A stretch of 64,000 nucleotides of DNA from Clavelina lepadiformis. Taxonomy: Eukaryota; Chordata; Ascidiacea; Aplousobranchia; Clavelinidae. The stretch covers positions 18,607,501 through 18,671,500 of the forward strand of contig NC_135245.1 of assembly GCF_947623445.1 (NCBI RefSeq), read 5' to 3'. The notes beneath the pieces were generated by a model. The model searched no databases. It had not been told where the DNA came from and worked only from the letters and a program-made list of their open reading frames with translations. The position numbers and the translations under genes were made by a program. Of the stretch, positions 1-10,867 are shown piece by piece; within the stretch, counting starts at the first letter, position 1, and every line of letters starts with the position of its first letter.

Positions 1-1439
1 ATAAAAATGTTCCAAACTTAGATTACTTAAAACTGCCGTGATAGAAGTGAAGCAGTAAAAGTTCTTCTTTAATTGACACTCTGATTAAGACAATGGCAGA
101 TTTTCGCTATCATCTTAAAGATGGATTCTCAACTTTGTCTCATCAACATCCTGTTATTATCATGATGGCACAATGATTTATTTCACGTCGTTATACTCGC
201 CAATAATGTGTTGTGAGCCGTTCTACGCGCATTACCCAAATGTTATCATTCGGCACATATATATTTTGAACACTATTAAGCACTTTTCTGTACAGCACAA
301 AGCTCACGTGGGTTAAATTGATTGTACATTACGTGATCATTTGTCAATTGTCCGTGAATTTTCAGCTGATACTTGGCTTTTGAACAAAATTTCATGTTAC
401 TTAAAATGGATTTTTCAAGCTTCGTATACGCTTTTACCTGTTGGAACGTTAGTGTCGTAGTACATGAAGCATATATTAGCATGTACACTTCATTTTTTTT
501 AAGCATTTTCCCGCGTATACGGTAGTGGTAGCGACCATGAATTTTTCAAATTTTGGATTAAAGACTGAATTTTAACCTCATCAAAATGTTAACAGCACGT
601 CGAATGATGCACAGCTGCTTTTTACAGTAAAAAGTTGGTCTAAAACCAAGAATGCGTATCGCAAGACATCAGCAGCATGGAATTATTAGATAGCAATCAA
701 CGCTCATCGTCTTTCTATTCCAGTCTCTTGCTCGTCACTGTTGCTATAGTTACTGAACTACCTTTTTCTACTTAATATCCATTGCGTAGCTCGAAAACAA
801 CGTTGACGTATCAAATGCCATTGATTATTATGCAAGCAGTCTATGTCGTGTAAGGTCGCCAGGCACCATATATTGCCTGCCAGTACAAATTAAACGTTTT
901 CCGGCGTGTCCTTTATCGGTGACCTGCAAACACAACCAGACCAACGATAGGCGCAAAAACAGGATTTTTGAAAGTACAATTCGGCAGCATTTAAGTTGTT
1001 ATTGTCTACTATTGCAAAAAAATCTCCAAAAGTCTGCTACTATATAAACATCCAGCAAAATTCAGAAACTGCGCCCGATAGTAGTTTATAAATGACAACC
1101 AATTGCGCCAACTTTTGGATTTATATTCACTGCAAAAAATTGCTCTGCCAAAAATGCTGTTTTCTGAAACAGATCCTCATTAGCATGAAACAAATCCATA
1201 AACGCTTTAAATATGTTTGCCTAAAATACTCAGATTAAGCTTCATAGCTTTATACAGTGTCATAACTATTCGGGGATTTTCGTGCTGCGGTGTCACATTT
1301 TCTAAATTTGCATCAAAAGATGTTCACGCCAAACTTCAAAAAAGTCTGCGTCACGAACAGGTCAAAGAATGCCATAAAAATACGTGAAATACCGCGGCAT
1401 CCAGACTATTCCAAATACCAAATACACACCATCTTTTGT
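1..1439. other. Intergenic, nothing recognised
   Basis: AT-rich sequence with no open frame that resembles a protein, no inverted repeat that I could see and no RNA gene. The short open frames here are what chance predicts. Confidence 0.5.
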
Positions 1440-1732
1440 TGCATCAGCTGCGAGGTGTTATTAGTCCTTGCCATATTGTCACGACGGGACAAACTTTTCT
1501 TTGGTGAGTAACTTTTACGACTTTCTCCGGCGCATGTAATGACTCGACTCGACTCCGTAGCTCGATTGTATTTGGGCTTGGTGCTGGGGCAACCGTCCTT
1601 GAAACGCATATGCGTTAGTTGAGAGGAAAGGTGTCAAATTGCCCAATTAGTTTCATTCAGATTGATCGAAAGCTTGCGCAGTGATGTGTATAAGTTGTTG
1701 TACTAGAACTTCAAAACTTTGCCATGAATTTT
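1440..1732 (-). repeat. Outer inverted repeat, left copy
   Basis: This block is matched in reverse complement by 12097-12390. The pairing is easy to follow by eye over the stretch from the shared AATTTT/CATGGC end, through TTGTACTAGAACTTC and CGCATATGCG, to CCATATTGTCACGACGGGAC, with scattered mismatches. Both copies keep an open frame that starts ATGCGTTTCAAGGACGG and reads on the minus strand here, about 45 residues of which align. The pair encloses the two GPCR genes. Its origin, as the outer edge of one inverted duplication or as an unrelated dispersed repeat, is not settled. Confidence 0.8.
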
Positions 1733-2359
1733 ATTACGCTTGAACTATATACTGTATTTCAGAACGACTAGTAGGTTTCATAATCATTTTTGATTATGTT
1801 TTTGGTTATTTAAGTAGCAATTTACAAATATGAGCAAAGCTACTTATAAATTAATTAATTTTTTTAGATCATCTTCTTAGCGCAGTAGAGTAACAAATGA
1901 CAATGTTACTTTGGAATAAAGATACTCTTCCGAGAACATACGTCACAGGGAAATTTATAAGCCAATGTCTGAGAATATGATTGAAAGTAAAGGAAATTTC
2001 ATCATTTTTGTGCTTGTTTTTTAACACTCTTAACCCCAGTTCACAAAATGCAATCCACCGTTGATTCAATGCTTGATTGCTTGATTGCATTAAGTGAAGT
2101 CTAAAACAGTATGAACTGACTAACATAAATTCACGTTTGTTATGAATGCAATGACGTTCGGCATGTTTAACATTTTTCATTTTACTGAATGTTTAGTTAT
2201 TCATATTATCTTGTCACGCAATTCTGTTTCGGTCGAATCATTTTTCTATTCCCCGTTTTCAATCCTTCTTTCATTTTCAACACAGTGTTGCGAATAAGAA
2301 CGTCTGTCCAGCAGCGGGGCATAATATAATACGCCATGTCGCTTCCATTATATTACTTC
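1733..2359. other. Intergenic, nothing recognised
   Basis: No gene or repeat recognised between the outer inverted repeat and the hAT-like element. A 103-codon minus-strand open frame (1869-2180) has no protein-like features. Confidence 0.5.
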
Positions 2360-2367
2360 CTCTACAC

Positions 2368-3087
2368 TAGGGGTTCCCAACCGTTTTACGGTCTCGTACC
2401 ACTTGGGCACTCTGTATCGTCAACACGTACCACTTCTTGCAGAACAACTAATTTGATCGAATCTTTATTTATTCAGAAGAATAATATGTAATAAAATAAC
2501 AATAAAAGACTACAACTATATTTAATGAGCATTTTGTCTTTGTTTGCCTTACACCAATTGGTCGTTGCGTGGCATAAATTTGCTAACAGCGCATAGATTT
2601 AATCTAACAAAAGTTAATACAAAATAACCTGACTTAACAAATCAAGAGACTAAAGTCGGTAACAAAAAATGGTAGTTAAAGCATTTCCTAAATTTTGCTT
2701 CTTACAAAAGTCGCATTGCCTGCATTATTTTACACCACATGTACGTTGCGCATCTACCTGCATTGGCACCAGTGCTTTCATAGGATTATTATGAAGCTTT
2801 GAGAGAAGTAACGCTTATGAGCAATCATTTGATTTAATATCTATAACGCTTACGAAAAGTAACGCTCTCTTTTGACATGGCCTGTATTTTAAGATCGTAT
2901 TGTTACGAAACAATTCATAGAACAATAGGGCTTCCGGAAAATTTATTGATTTCTAAACAAAACCCGTTAAGTAAACCAGAAAGCTGTGAATCCAGATTTT
3001 TGTGAAAAAGTTTCTCGCGTACCACCTGGAAGACCTTCGCGTACAACAGGCTGGAAATCCCTGACCTATGACCTATGGGAATCCCTA
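2368..3087. mobile_element. hAT-like non-autonomous DNA transposon (720 bp)
   Basis: The ends are inverted: the left begins TAGGGGTTCCCA and the right, reverse-complemented, begins TAGGGATTCCCA (11 of 12 match). The element is flanked by a perfect 8-bp duplication, CTCTACAC, at 2360-2367 and 3088-3095. An 8-bp target duplication and a C/TAGGGGTTCCCAA-type end are typical of the hAT superfamily. No transposase frame is present inside, so it is a MITE-like deletion derivative. It sits in the left arm of the GPCR inverted duplication and accounts for about half of the extra length of that arm compared with the right one. Confidence 0.85.
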
Positions 3088-3095
3088 CTCTACAC

Positions 3096-4060
3096 ATAGC
3101 GTTTTTTTTTATTTAATTGTGTAACTCACATAAGCTTACATAATGTTTGAGAGACTAGAGAAATTTATGAACCCTTGCTGGAATCGTCATTCGATCGATC
3201 GATCTTCTCGTTGTATTAAGCGTACGATTTTTACGTCACGCTAATCTCTGGCGAATAAGGATCGCCGTATACCAACGAGCTTTAGATACGCCAGATAGCG
3301 ATTGACGCTTTTTAAATGCGGAAATTTTTGCCGGTAACCTCAAATTCAGGTGTTTGACAAAATCAACGACATGGGTAGTGGCTTCGGTCTCGATAAACAG
3401 TTCCGGAACTAAAACGTCAGAAAAAATGAACTTAATGCAAAAATTTTGTTACGGGAAAGTGACGTGGTACATTCCAATGGGTTTGTAAATCTCAAAGCAT
3501 CACATCATTTGTAATTCATACCTTTTATTGTTATACAGTATAACACTTTTAAAGGGAGGGACTTTCCCTCTACACGAACCGCGTAAATGGTGTAACGGGG
3601 CGCCTACAAAACATTCAGGTGTAATATTTCATGCTTGAATTTTCCACGCATGAACACACGAGGGCATATTAATTAATACCGTACGCCCTGAGCAAACGAC
3701 GCAACGCATTAAGGCGAAGTGTAAACGGGTCATTTTTCATCACAACCAGTCAATGCCACTTTTCATAAATACCCAGAATGCCTAGAGTTAATGGATGCCC
3801 TCATGGTCCTTCTAAACGCCGGAATAATCCATGTGTGTTCATGGAATGTGTGCAGTTGGAAACCAAAGTAGAAACGTTGACTCAAAGAAACTGTACAAGT
3901 TTGTATGCACCGAAACCTATGCCAACGTGTTGTCGCCAACATCACGATTTTATGTATTCAAATGGACGCATGATGGCCATGTCTGAGTCAACTTCCGGGG
4001 CTGCTTTTGCTTGACATTTAGAAGCAGTTTTTCACGCCAAAGCTTCAGTTTAGTGTTCAG
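3096..4060. other. Intergenic, nothing recognised
   Basis: No convincing gene. Two overlapping open frames near 3763-4014, one per strand, look like shadows of the same sequence without family features. Confidence 0.45.
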
Positions 4061-4610
4061 CAGAATACTGTAGGCTAAAAATACTTGGCAATCGAGATTT
4101 ACGCTTCCAGCTTGTAACCTCGCTTTAGAAGTTGATGTTACTATAGGTGAGCTTGCATTCGATCTTGGCAGATTGAATCTTTCACAGATAAGATACCAGA
4201 TAAGAATGTTATAAGATAGCAGTCAATGGTGCGCTAATTGTTACAGAAGGCATGCAATAGAAAAGTTAATTTGCTTTGATTCAGTTTAGCGCCAAATCGA
4301 GCAACTACATCGTGTATCAAATCGAAAAGTTTAAGTATCACCTTAAAACAAATTTATAAACCTAACTGTTTTCCTTCGATTTTCCGGTCGATATAAAAGT
4401 GATGTATTTGAGAAGCTTTATAAAGCGTAGTTCGTGTGTATAAAAAACTTGAAACTATGCTGCTTTTTAACGGGTTTGTATATTCAACTGGGATGCGTCA
4501 TAGCAGCCTAAAAGGACAAGCTTGCTTTTGTTTTGAGTATGAGACTTTAAAAACATCCGCTTTGTATCAGCAGGTATAAGCTTTCATAAAGTTTAAGAAA
4601 TTGGTTAAGC
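4061..4610 (+). promoter_or_regulatory. 5' flank of GPCR 1 with a conserved putative splice donor
   Basis: A stretch ending ...TATAG|GTGAGC at 4146/4147 has a recognisable inverted counterpart at about 10962-11040 ending ...ATTAG|GTGAGC upstream of GPCR 2. Sequence on both sides of the site is similar in the two loci. This fits a 5' noncoding exon joined to an acceptor shortly before the start codon; CAG at about 4570 and AAG at about 4597 are candidates. An in-frame stop lies eight codons before the ATG, so the coding region is not simply longer upstream. The splice is an inference. A TATAAAA at about 4391 is an alternative core promoter but has no counterpart at GPCR 2. Confidence 0.35.
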
Positions 4611-4757
4611 ATGGTTGACCCAACCGCTCCTGCCGGTGTCTTGCTCTATATAATCATGGTTGTCGGACTCGTTGGAAATTCGATCGTGTTATTCGTGTTG
4701 ATTCGTCTGAACAAGAACTGGTGTACGTCGACGATATATCTCTTAAATTTGGCGATA
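4451..4757 (+). repeat. Near-identical 307-bp block shared with GPCR 2 (left copy)
   Basis: These 307 bp match the reverse complement of 10561-10867 with one visible difference (GGGTTTG versus GGGGTTG in the noncoding part). The block covers 160 bp before the start codon and the first 49 codons, including all silent sites, and identity stops abruptly at codon 50. Confidence 0.9.
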
Positions 4758-5576
4758 TCAGACGCTTTGTATCTTATTGCCACACCATTCGTCGCTCACA
4801 CATTCTTGAACCAGCATGGATGGATTTTCGGACCGTCGATGTGCGCATTCATTTACTACTGGATATTCTTCGCCATGTACGCAGGGGTATTTTTTGTCAC
4901 GGGAATGGCCATCGACCGTTGGATGGCGGTAGTGCATCCCATTAATCTCGCCTGTTATCGAACTTGCAAGAAGGCAATGATCGTGTGCGTTGGTATTTGG
5001 ATTTCGGCTGCACTTTTCGCTTTGCCTCAGGCATTTTATTTCCGAATTATTCCTGATTTTCATCACAATCAGACGTCAAATGACACAGTTGTTGTGATTT
5101 GTGATTACCATGTACCAGAAAGCAACCCGAATCGGTTGCATATTTTAAGCGCGGTCAATTTCATACCGTTTCTTATAGGATTTCTGCTTCCGGTTACCAT
5201 TATCGGTTTCATTTATTATAAAATTGTGACATCCGTGAAAAGGAACCTGATTAGCCGGCATGTGAGCGAAAATAAGGTGACAACTCTGGCATCTTTCATT
5301 GTCATCGCCTTTTTTGTCTGCTGGTTACCGGCGCAATCAGTCCACTTAGGTTCCGCAATCCTTCACTGGTCTGACAACGACTCAAATGTCATAGAAATCT
5401 TCCGGATATTTTTTCCTTACGCCTTCTGCCTGGCATGGAGCCACAGCTGCTTTAACCCACTGGCGTACGCCTTTCTCACAACTAAGTTCAAAGAGAGGAC
5501 AAAGGTGGTATTTGCGAGAAGGAAATCAAGCGACCTTACTATGCGCATCACCCCTATAAATGACGTAAATAGCTAA
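4611..5576 (+). CDS. Class A peptide-type G-protein-coupled receptor, copy 1
   Basis: An intronless 321-residue seven-helix receptor of the plasma membrane. TM1 starts at about residue 9, so the extracellular N-terminus is very short. Visible landmarks: GN in TM1 (22-23), the TM2 Asp in LAISD (51), the extracellular disulfide pair C78 and C164, N-glycosylation sequons in the second extracellular loop (NQT, NDT), CWLP in TM6 (237-240) and NPLAY in TM7 (282-286). The DRY motif at the end of TM3 reads DRW (102-104), followed by MAVVHP. The overall pattern resembles the galanin/allatostatin/somatostatin-type peptide receptors, but I cannot name the ligand. The start is the first ATG and is shared with the second copy at 9736-10707. 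It could instead be an orphan lineage-specific receptor. Confidence 0.9.
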   Translation: MVDPTAPAGVLLYIIMVVGLVGNSIVLFVLIRLNKNWCTSTIYLLNLAISDALYLIATPFVAHTFLNQHGWIFGPSMCAFIYYWIFFAMYAGVFFVTGMAIDRWMAVVHPINLACYRTCKKAMIVCVGIWISAALFALPQAFYFRIIPDFHHNQTSNDTVVVICDYHVPESNPNRLHILSAVNFIPFLIGFLLPVTIIGFIYYKIVTSVKRNLISRHVSENKVTTLASFIVIAFFVCWLPAQSVHLGSAILHWSDNDSNVIEIFRIFFPYAFCLAWSHSCFNPLAYAFLTTKFKERTKVVFARRKSSDLTMRITPINDVNS

Positions 5577-5920
5577 ATATATCAGAAAATCCTCACATAT
5601 CTAAACACTTAAACTACTGATATAGTCGACGTTTGGCTAAAACTTCATAACGCACGGTTGTATGTGTTTGCCTATTTATGTAATTAAAGCTTTAATGCTT
5701 CACCTTGGCTTATTCTTACGTTCCAATAACCGTATAAACTACTGCGTGTGTATTGACTTGATGGTGATTTCATTGTTACAGCATTGAAATGTTTCTTAGT
5801 TTACCTTTGTTGAAGTTAATGTACAAAGCAATGATTTCAATCATGGCACTGTTTTATTTTGATCTTCACCTGTTTCCATTACCCCAGTGTACAATGTACA
5901 TAAAATATTTTTTGTAAGGT

Positions 5921-5944
5921 TAATAGTAATAGTAATAGTAATAG
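5921..5944 (+). repeat. TAATAG trinucleotide-type microsatellite
   Basis: A short perfect run of AGTAAT units in the 3' flank of GPCR 1. Confidence 0.8.
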
Positions 5945-6883
5945 TCTTCAACCATGGACTGAAGAAAGTCTTTGTGTGACGAAATGTATGTTTTGTATTC
6001 TTGTATTTTTATATGCTTTAGTGTGTTTTCGTTTTTAACGTTTTGTTCTGAACATGTATAGCTTGTTTGTACGCGCGTCTATATTTGCTACGTATCTGTT
6101 TGTTGCTTTGGTCCACTCCACGTAGGTAAGTTTGTGGATACACTTTTCACTTTCGCGCCATTTTGTATTCACCGATATAACATCTAGAACGAAAACAGCT
6201 AAAGAATATTATTTGTTTGCAATCGCTTGTTTAAGTTGTTGTTGAAAATCTCACGTTTCAGTAATTGTGTAATCAGTGTACGGAATTGTCTCGAATCGCA
6301 TTTACGCCTTCCCTCCTCAAGGCAAGGAACGCTCATTGCAGCGCTTAATTAGCTTGGTGAACGGCGTTTTGGTTTTTGATTGATTTTACATTCATTTTAG
6401 AGGCAGTGATTGCGAAAAGTGATTTTAAAATGAATTTGTGTCCGAATTATAATATTTTGTGAGATTAAACGAGGGTTTTGCTTTTATTCTGTCGACAAAC
6501 GGAGGCAATTAAGATTTTGTCGGTCAAGGGAGTTCAACGGCGTTCTTAATGCGCCGCAGCCGGCTTTGCTGTGCTTGTCTGGGTGCACTGTCTGGGTGTC
6601 TGGGTGCACACTGCTGTGCATAAGGATCATGCGCTTTGCCGTTGGTAGAGATTGGCTGAAAAGTGACCATATGATGCCACGTTTCCTGCTCAGTGTTGAC
6701 CAGCAGCTTGTGATAAGTAACGAAGTGTGCGATGACAGTTACAGTACCGGTGACATCACCGAGCAATGACAATGAGTGAATGAGAGACCAGTTTATCTAC
6801 CGGACTATTTTAGCCGGGCATTGCAGAGATACTGTGAAGGCTGTTCCTATACGCCAAAGTCTGTTGGTGTCAACATAGGTGAA

Positions 6884-6955
6884 GCTAGGGCTAGGGCAAG
6901 GGTCAGGGTCAGGGTCAAGGGTCAAGCTAGCTAGGGTGCAAGGGCGGGCGCAGTC
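6884..6955 (+). repeat. Imperfect G-rich GGGTCA/AGGGCT tandem run
   Basis: About 70 bp of degenerate hexamer-like units (CTAGGG, AGGGTC, GGTCAA). It is superficially telomere-like but is neither a regular TTAGGG array nor long. Confidence 0.6.
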
Positions 6956-7364
6956 ATTTGGGGACGCCAAATAAGGTCAGAGTTTTTCATAATGCTTACA
7001 ATGTTTTAAATGCATTGATAATGATGATGTGTGGTTCTCTAATATATTGTAGTTACTGAGTCAGCAAACCCAGAAAACATTCCTTGGACGGCAAAGTCCA
7101 CTATAGGTGGCATTTTAGTGCCTGCAGTTTTCATTTATTTTGAAAAGTGAAAGCACAAAAACTGCCTCCGCCCCCGTGCGTCAACAACCCCAGCTATGCC
7201 CCTGGGTGCCAATGCCAATATTCTTTGACAGATGCTGCCGTTTCGTGAGACTAATTGAAGCGATTGGGGATTGAATTGATTCAACGAGATGATTGAAGAT
7301 ATGTGATGGAGCAAGGAGTTGTCCAATCCTGGTCATGCTCTTTCCTTTCCCTGGTCATGCTCTA

Positions 7365-7800
7365 TTGTTAAAGACCGGTCAACTCGTTTGTGCGTCGACT
7401 ACCGTGCGGTGAACTACATCACGGAGAAGTGCAGTTTTGCTCTTTCTGGGGTAGATGATGTCTTGATCAACTTCGTGATTATATGATTATACTTTAACAG
7501 ATTTGATTTCAAATCGGGATATTGGCAAACGCTAATGATTGGAATCGTCTCAAGAAAAGATGAGGTTTAGGTACCATAAAGATATATTTAATCCTAATAT
7601 CTCATAAGAATAGCATTAAACGGGATCTACAGTAGTGGAATGGAACCCTAGCGATTATCTTGACAAATGAGAAGATATCGACATCTTCTTTTGGAGCACG
7701 TTGAAGCCAAGTCGTGTCGCCTTTTCCAAAACAAGGACCTGGACTAGGTTAATTGTGTCTCAAGGATGGTACGACCAGAGAAAGAAAATTCTTTCGCTGT
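7365..7800 (+). mobile_element. Broken Ty3/gypsy reverse-transcriptase remnant
   Basis: Fossil of the reverse-transcriptase region of an LTR retrotransposon of the Ty3/gypsy (Metaviridae) kind. The patterns RLCVDYRAVN and FKSGYWQ and a later LKPS-type patch are recognisable and in the family order. The piece is broken in several places and truncated at both ends. No LTRs, gag or integrase were seen. It looks old. It lies between the inverted GPCR genes. Confidence 0.65.
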
Positions 7801-9357
7801 CATTCAGAAAAATAAACCAAAGTTTTGCGCATATAAAAGGGTATCATCACAGCAAACTGCCCCAACCCAAACTTTTATTTATCAAGGATAACTTTCTAGC
7901 AGTTTTCTGATACAGGCAATTGTTTGAGGTCAGAAGTGGGCAGCGAATTCTAAGTGCGGTCTTTATCAGCTCCGGTACTTGGCTAAACACTTTCCAAGGA
8001 TGCCATATCAGTACTGTTTCAGGAACGTAGTTCGGTGCTTTGTCGGTTCCCGGTACCAGTACGACAGTACGTTTTTCATACGTGGATTTTACTGCTAGTT
8101 TGAAATTGGCAGTCGTATTCTTCATAGTTTTATCGCTGGAGTACGATCTGCTTATACTGTAATGCTATCTGTCCGTGCTGTTATAACTTAGTTGAAACTC
8201 AAAAATATTGGATCCCCTCATATACTGACGCCAGCCATTTGCGGATAGTAACTTAGTAAGCATTACGTCACACAAGTAAAACTAAAATAAATCTTCCTAT
8301 TGTCAAGTGATGGAAAAAGGAGCCTAATTTCCTCCGAAGCCGCTCAGAAATTCATGAACGATCTCTTTTTAGTTTATTGTGGATTGTACTTTGTCAATGT
8401 ATTCTTGTGATCCGGCATAATGACCATTTTACTTTTTTTATCATTTACCGAGACTTAGGCTGCACAGAGTAAGTGCAATGCTTTTGTAAACTTACCCCTT
8501 CCCAAGCCACAATCGGGCAAGATTTGACGAATCTAGAACCGCCGAAAGCTAATAAGGCCGTGGTCTGTCTACTTCTGGACTCTTATTATTTCTCGGTTGA
8601 GATGAAGCGTTTTTGGCCAAAAAACTCCAATGATACTCTGCTGTACAGTATTGGTGAAGCTAATAGACTACTATAGCCTATATGAAGTATGGCCGTAGTG
8701 ACCGGCCATTAACAGTACACGAAAGAAGAAGTTTTAATTTCCGTTGCACAAGCAGCTAATTGTCTAGTAATAATAATGCTAATTTTCAAATAAAAATCCG
8801 ACGAAGTAGTGGCGGTGCTCGTCCCGATTCTTCAACGTAATCAGTGATTCGGCGAACTCGTTGTTAAAACTTACAACCTAATGTTAGAGTAGAATTAGTT
8901 GCACTTGCCATAAGTTCTCTCAAATTTAGCAGCAGTCGTTATTACTAACCAGTATCAAACCCTGTTATCATACTAGGTTCGGCTGACCAATACATTTATA
9001 CAGCTGATGCACGAGTGATTTAATTCCATATAACTGAAAGCAATCTGTCAAAGATACGGAATCAAATTGTAATGCATAATGTAAATATAGGCTATACATA
9101 CTACAGTGTTTTTATTAGTGGTCAAAGATTACACGAAAACCACTGGTAATTGAAGAACGACAATGCCTATGCGTGAAAATCAAAACAAATCGTGGTGAAC
9201 TGTATCATAGCCATTTTACATAACCCTTCATTGCTGTAGCAATCACATCACCAGTAAGTTTCAATAAGAAGTTATTAAGATTGCCATTGAAAGGTATTAC
9301 AAAGTTCTAGTAGCAGGCCAAAGTGACTTCATAAAGCAGTAAAATAACATAAACAGT
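7801..9357. other. Intergenic, nothing recognised
   Basis: No gene. The open frames at 7847-8125 (minus) and 8473-8676 (plus) have no recognisable features. Confidence 0.5.
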
Positions 9358-9366
9358 GAAATACAC

Positions 9367-9652
9367 GGTTCCACGACAATTAACCGTGGGAAATTGACCG
9401 CGAACAAACTCACCGGGGACAACTGACCGGGGGACAACTGACCGTGACGTAAATTTACCTAGAACGAACTGACCTTAAATCATATTATCACTTAAATCAT
9501 ATAATTTGAATAAACAACAATGCTAATTTGCGTAAAAAATAAAAATAAAATGCGTAGCGGTTGATTTGTGTCGCCGGCCAATTTGTTGCCGGTCAGTTGA
9601 CCACGACCAATTGTCGCCGGTGAATTTGTTCACGGTCAATTGACGTGATCCC
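9367..9652. mobile_element. Small long-inverted-repeat DNA element with 9-bp duplication
   Basis: A 286-bp element flanked by a perfect 9-bp duplication GAAATACAC (9358-9366 and 9653-9661). The ends are inverted: CACGACAATTAACCG on the left and CACGTCAATTGACCG on the reverse-complemented right, and the pairing continues for roughly 60 bp (GACCGCGAACAAACTCACCG against GACCGTGAACAAATTCACCG). The left arm holds a short internal tandem of GGGGACAACTGACC. A 9-bp duplication with long terminal repeats is reminiscent of Mutator-like elements, but no transposase is present and the family is not proven. It lies less than 100 bp downstream of the GPCR 2 stop codon. Confidence 0.75.
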
Positions 9653-9735
9653 GAAATACACAACTGTACACTACGAACATCACGTCAAACGTAGACTCTC
9701 AAAGTTGTTAGAAGCTGGAGTTCAGCCTTGTTCGG

Positions 9736-10707
9736 TTACTTGTAATATGTTGGGTTTGTAGATGAGACTCGCATGGAGATGGTGCTTGGTCTCCTAGAAA
9801 ACGCCACCCTTGCCTTCTCTCGGAAATTAGTTGTGAGAAAAGCGTACGCCAGTGGGTTAAAACAGCTGTGGCTCCACGCCAGGCTGAAGGCGTAAGGGTA
9901 AAATGTCAGGAAACGGTCGTGAACGATTGAGGCGTTGTCCGACCAGAAAAGGATTGCGGAACCAAAGTTTACTGCTTGCGCCGGGAACCAGAAGACGAAA
10001 AAGGAAGTTACGATACAACACGCTAGCTTTGTCACCCTGCCCTTGCTCACTCTTCGACTGAGGAGGCTTTTTCGTACCGCGTTGACGATTTGAAAGTATA
10101 ATATTCCTATAACTGTCACCGGAAGCAGAAATCCCACAAAGAAAAGTAGAAAATTGACCGCGCCTAAAATCTGCAACCTATTAAGGTTACTTTCCGGTAT
10201 ATAGAAATCACAATACAATGGGGGATCAGCTGTGTAATTCGACGACTGGTTATGATGAAAATGAGGAACAGTTCGGATATAAAATGCTTGTGGCAAAGCG
10301 AGAAGTGCAGCCAAAATCCAAATACCAACGCACACGATCATTGCTTTCTTGCAAGTTCTATAACAGGCGAGATTAATGGGATGTACCACCGCCATCCAAC
10401 GCTCCACGCCCATTCCAGTGACGACCAATACCCCTGCGTACATGGTGAAGGTTACCCAGTAGTAGATGAATGTGCACATCGATGATCCGAAAAGCCATTT
10501 CTCCTGATTTAAAACTGTCTGAGCGATGAATGGTGTGGAAATAAGAAACAAAGCGTCCGCTATCGCCAAATTTAAGAGATATATCGTCGACGTACACCAG
10601 TTCTTGTTCAGACGAATCAACACGAATAACACGATCGAATTTCCAACGAGTCCGACAACCATGATTATATAGAGCAAGACACCGGCAGGAGCGGTTGGGT
10701 CAACCAT
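9736..10707 (-). CDS. Class A peptide-type G-protein-coupled receptor, copy 2
   Basis: An intronless 323-residue seven-helix receptor, inverted paralogue of the gene at 4611-5576. Residues 1-49 are identical to that copy and two further stretches (RWMAVVHPINLACY onward, and the TM7 region around SHSCFNPLAYAFLTT) are nearly so; the rest has many replacements. Landmarks: C78 and C166, ERW at 102-104 in place of DRY, FWFP (239-242) in place of CWxP in TM6, and NPLAY in TM7. The second extracellular loop has two extra residues and sequons (NQS, NYT). The loss of the TM6 Cys and the altered DRY suggest different activation behaviour from copy 1. The ligand is unknown; galanin/somatostatin-type receptors are the closest in appearance. 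The gene reads away from a matching inverted 5' flank. Confidence 0.9.
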   Translation of the reverse strand: MVDPTAPAGVLLYIIMVVGLVGNSIVLFVLIRLNKNWCTSTIYLLNLAIADALFLISTPFIAQTVLNQEKWLFGSSMCTFIYYWVTFTMYAGVLVVTGMGVERWMAVVHPINLACYRTCKKAMIVCVGIWILAALLALPQAFYIRTVPHFHHNQSSNYTADPPLYCDFYIPESNLNRLQILGAVNFLLFFVGFLLPVTVIGILYFQIVNAVRKSLLSRRVSKGRVTKLACCIVTSFFVFWFPAQAVNFGSAILFWSDNASIVHDRFLTFYPYAFSLAWSHSCFNPLAYAFLTTNFREKARVAFSRRPSTISMRVSSTNPTYYK

Positions 10708-10867
10708 GCTTAACCAATTTCTTAAACTTTATGAAAGCTTATACCTGCTGATACAAAGCGGATGTTTTTAAAGTCTCATACTCAAAACAAAAGCAAGCTT
10801 GTCCTTTTAGGCTGCTATGACGCATCCCAGTTGAATATACAACCCCGTTAAAAAGCAGCATAGTTTC
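10561..10867 (-). repeat. Near-identical 307-bp block shared with GPCR 1 (right copy)
   Basis: Reverse-complement partner of 4451-4757, same length, one visible difference. Beyond the block the similarity of the two loci drops but remains visible in the flank to about 11040. Confidence 0.9.

Larger units (their letters stand above)
5577..7364. other. Intergenic between the two GPCR genes, 5' part
   Basis: Contains the 3' flank of GPCR 1, a short TAATAG microsatellite (5921-5944) and an imperfect GGGTCA/AGGGCT run (about 6884-6955). The small open frames at 6524-6772 overlap on both strands and contain repeated CTGGGTG words. No gene recognised. Confidence 0.5.

Noticed and set aside
6884-6955. 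Telomere-like G-rich repeat as an internal telomere or chromosome-fusion mark
   Set aside because: The units are irregular GGGTCA/AGGGCT words and the run is only about 70 bp; no true TTAGGG array.
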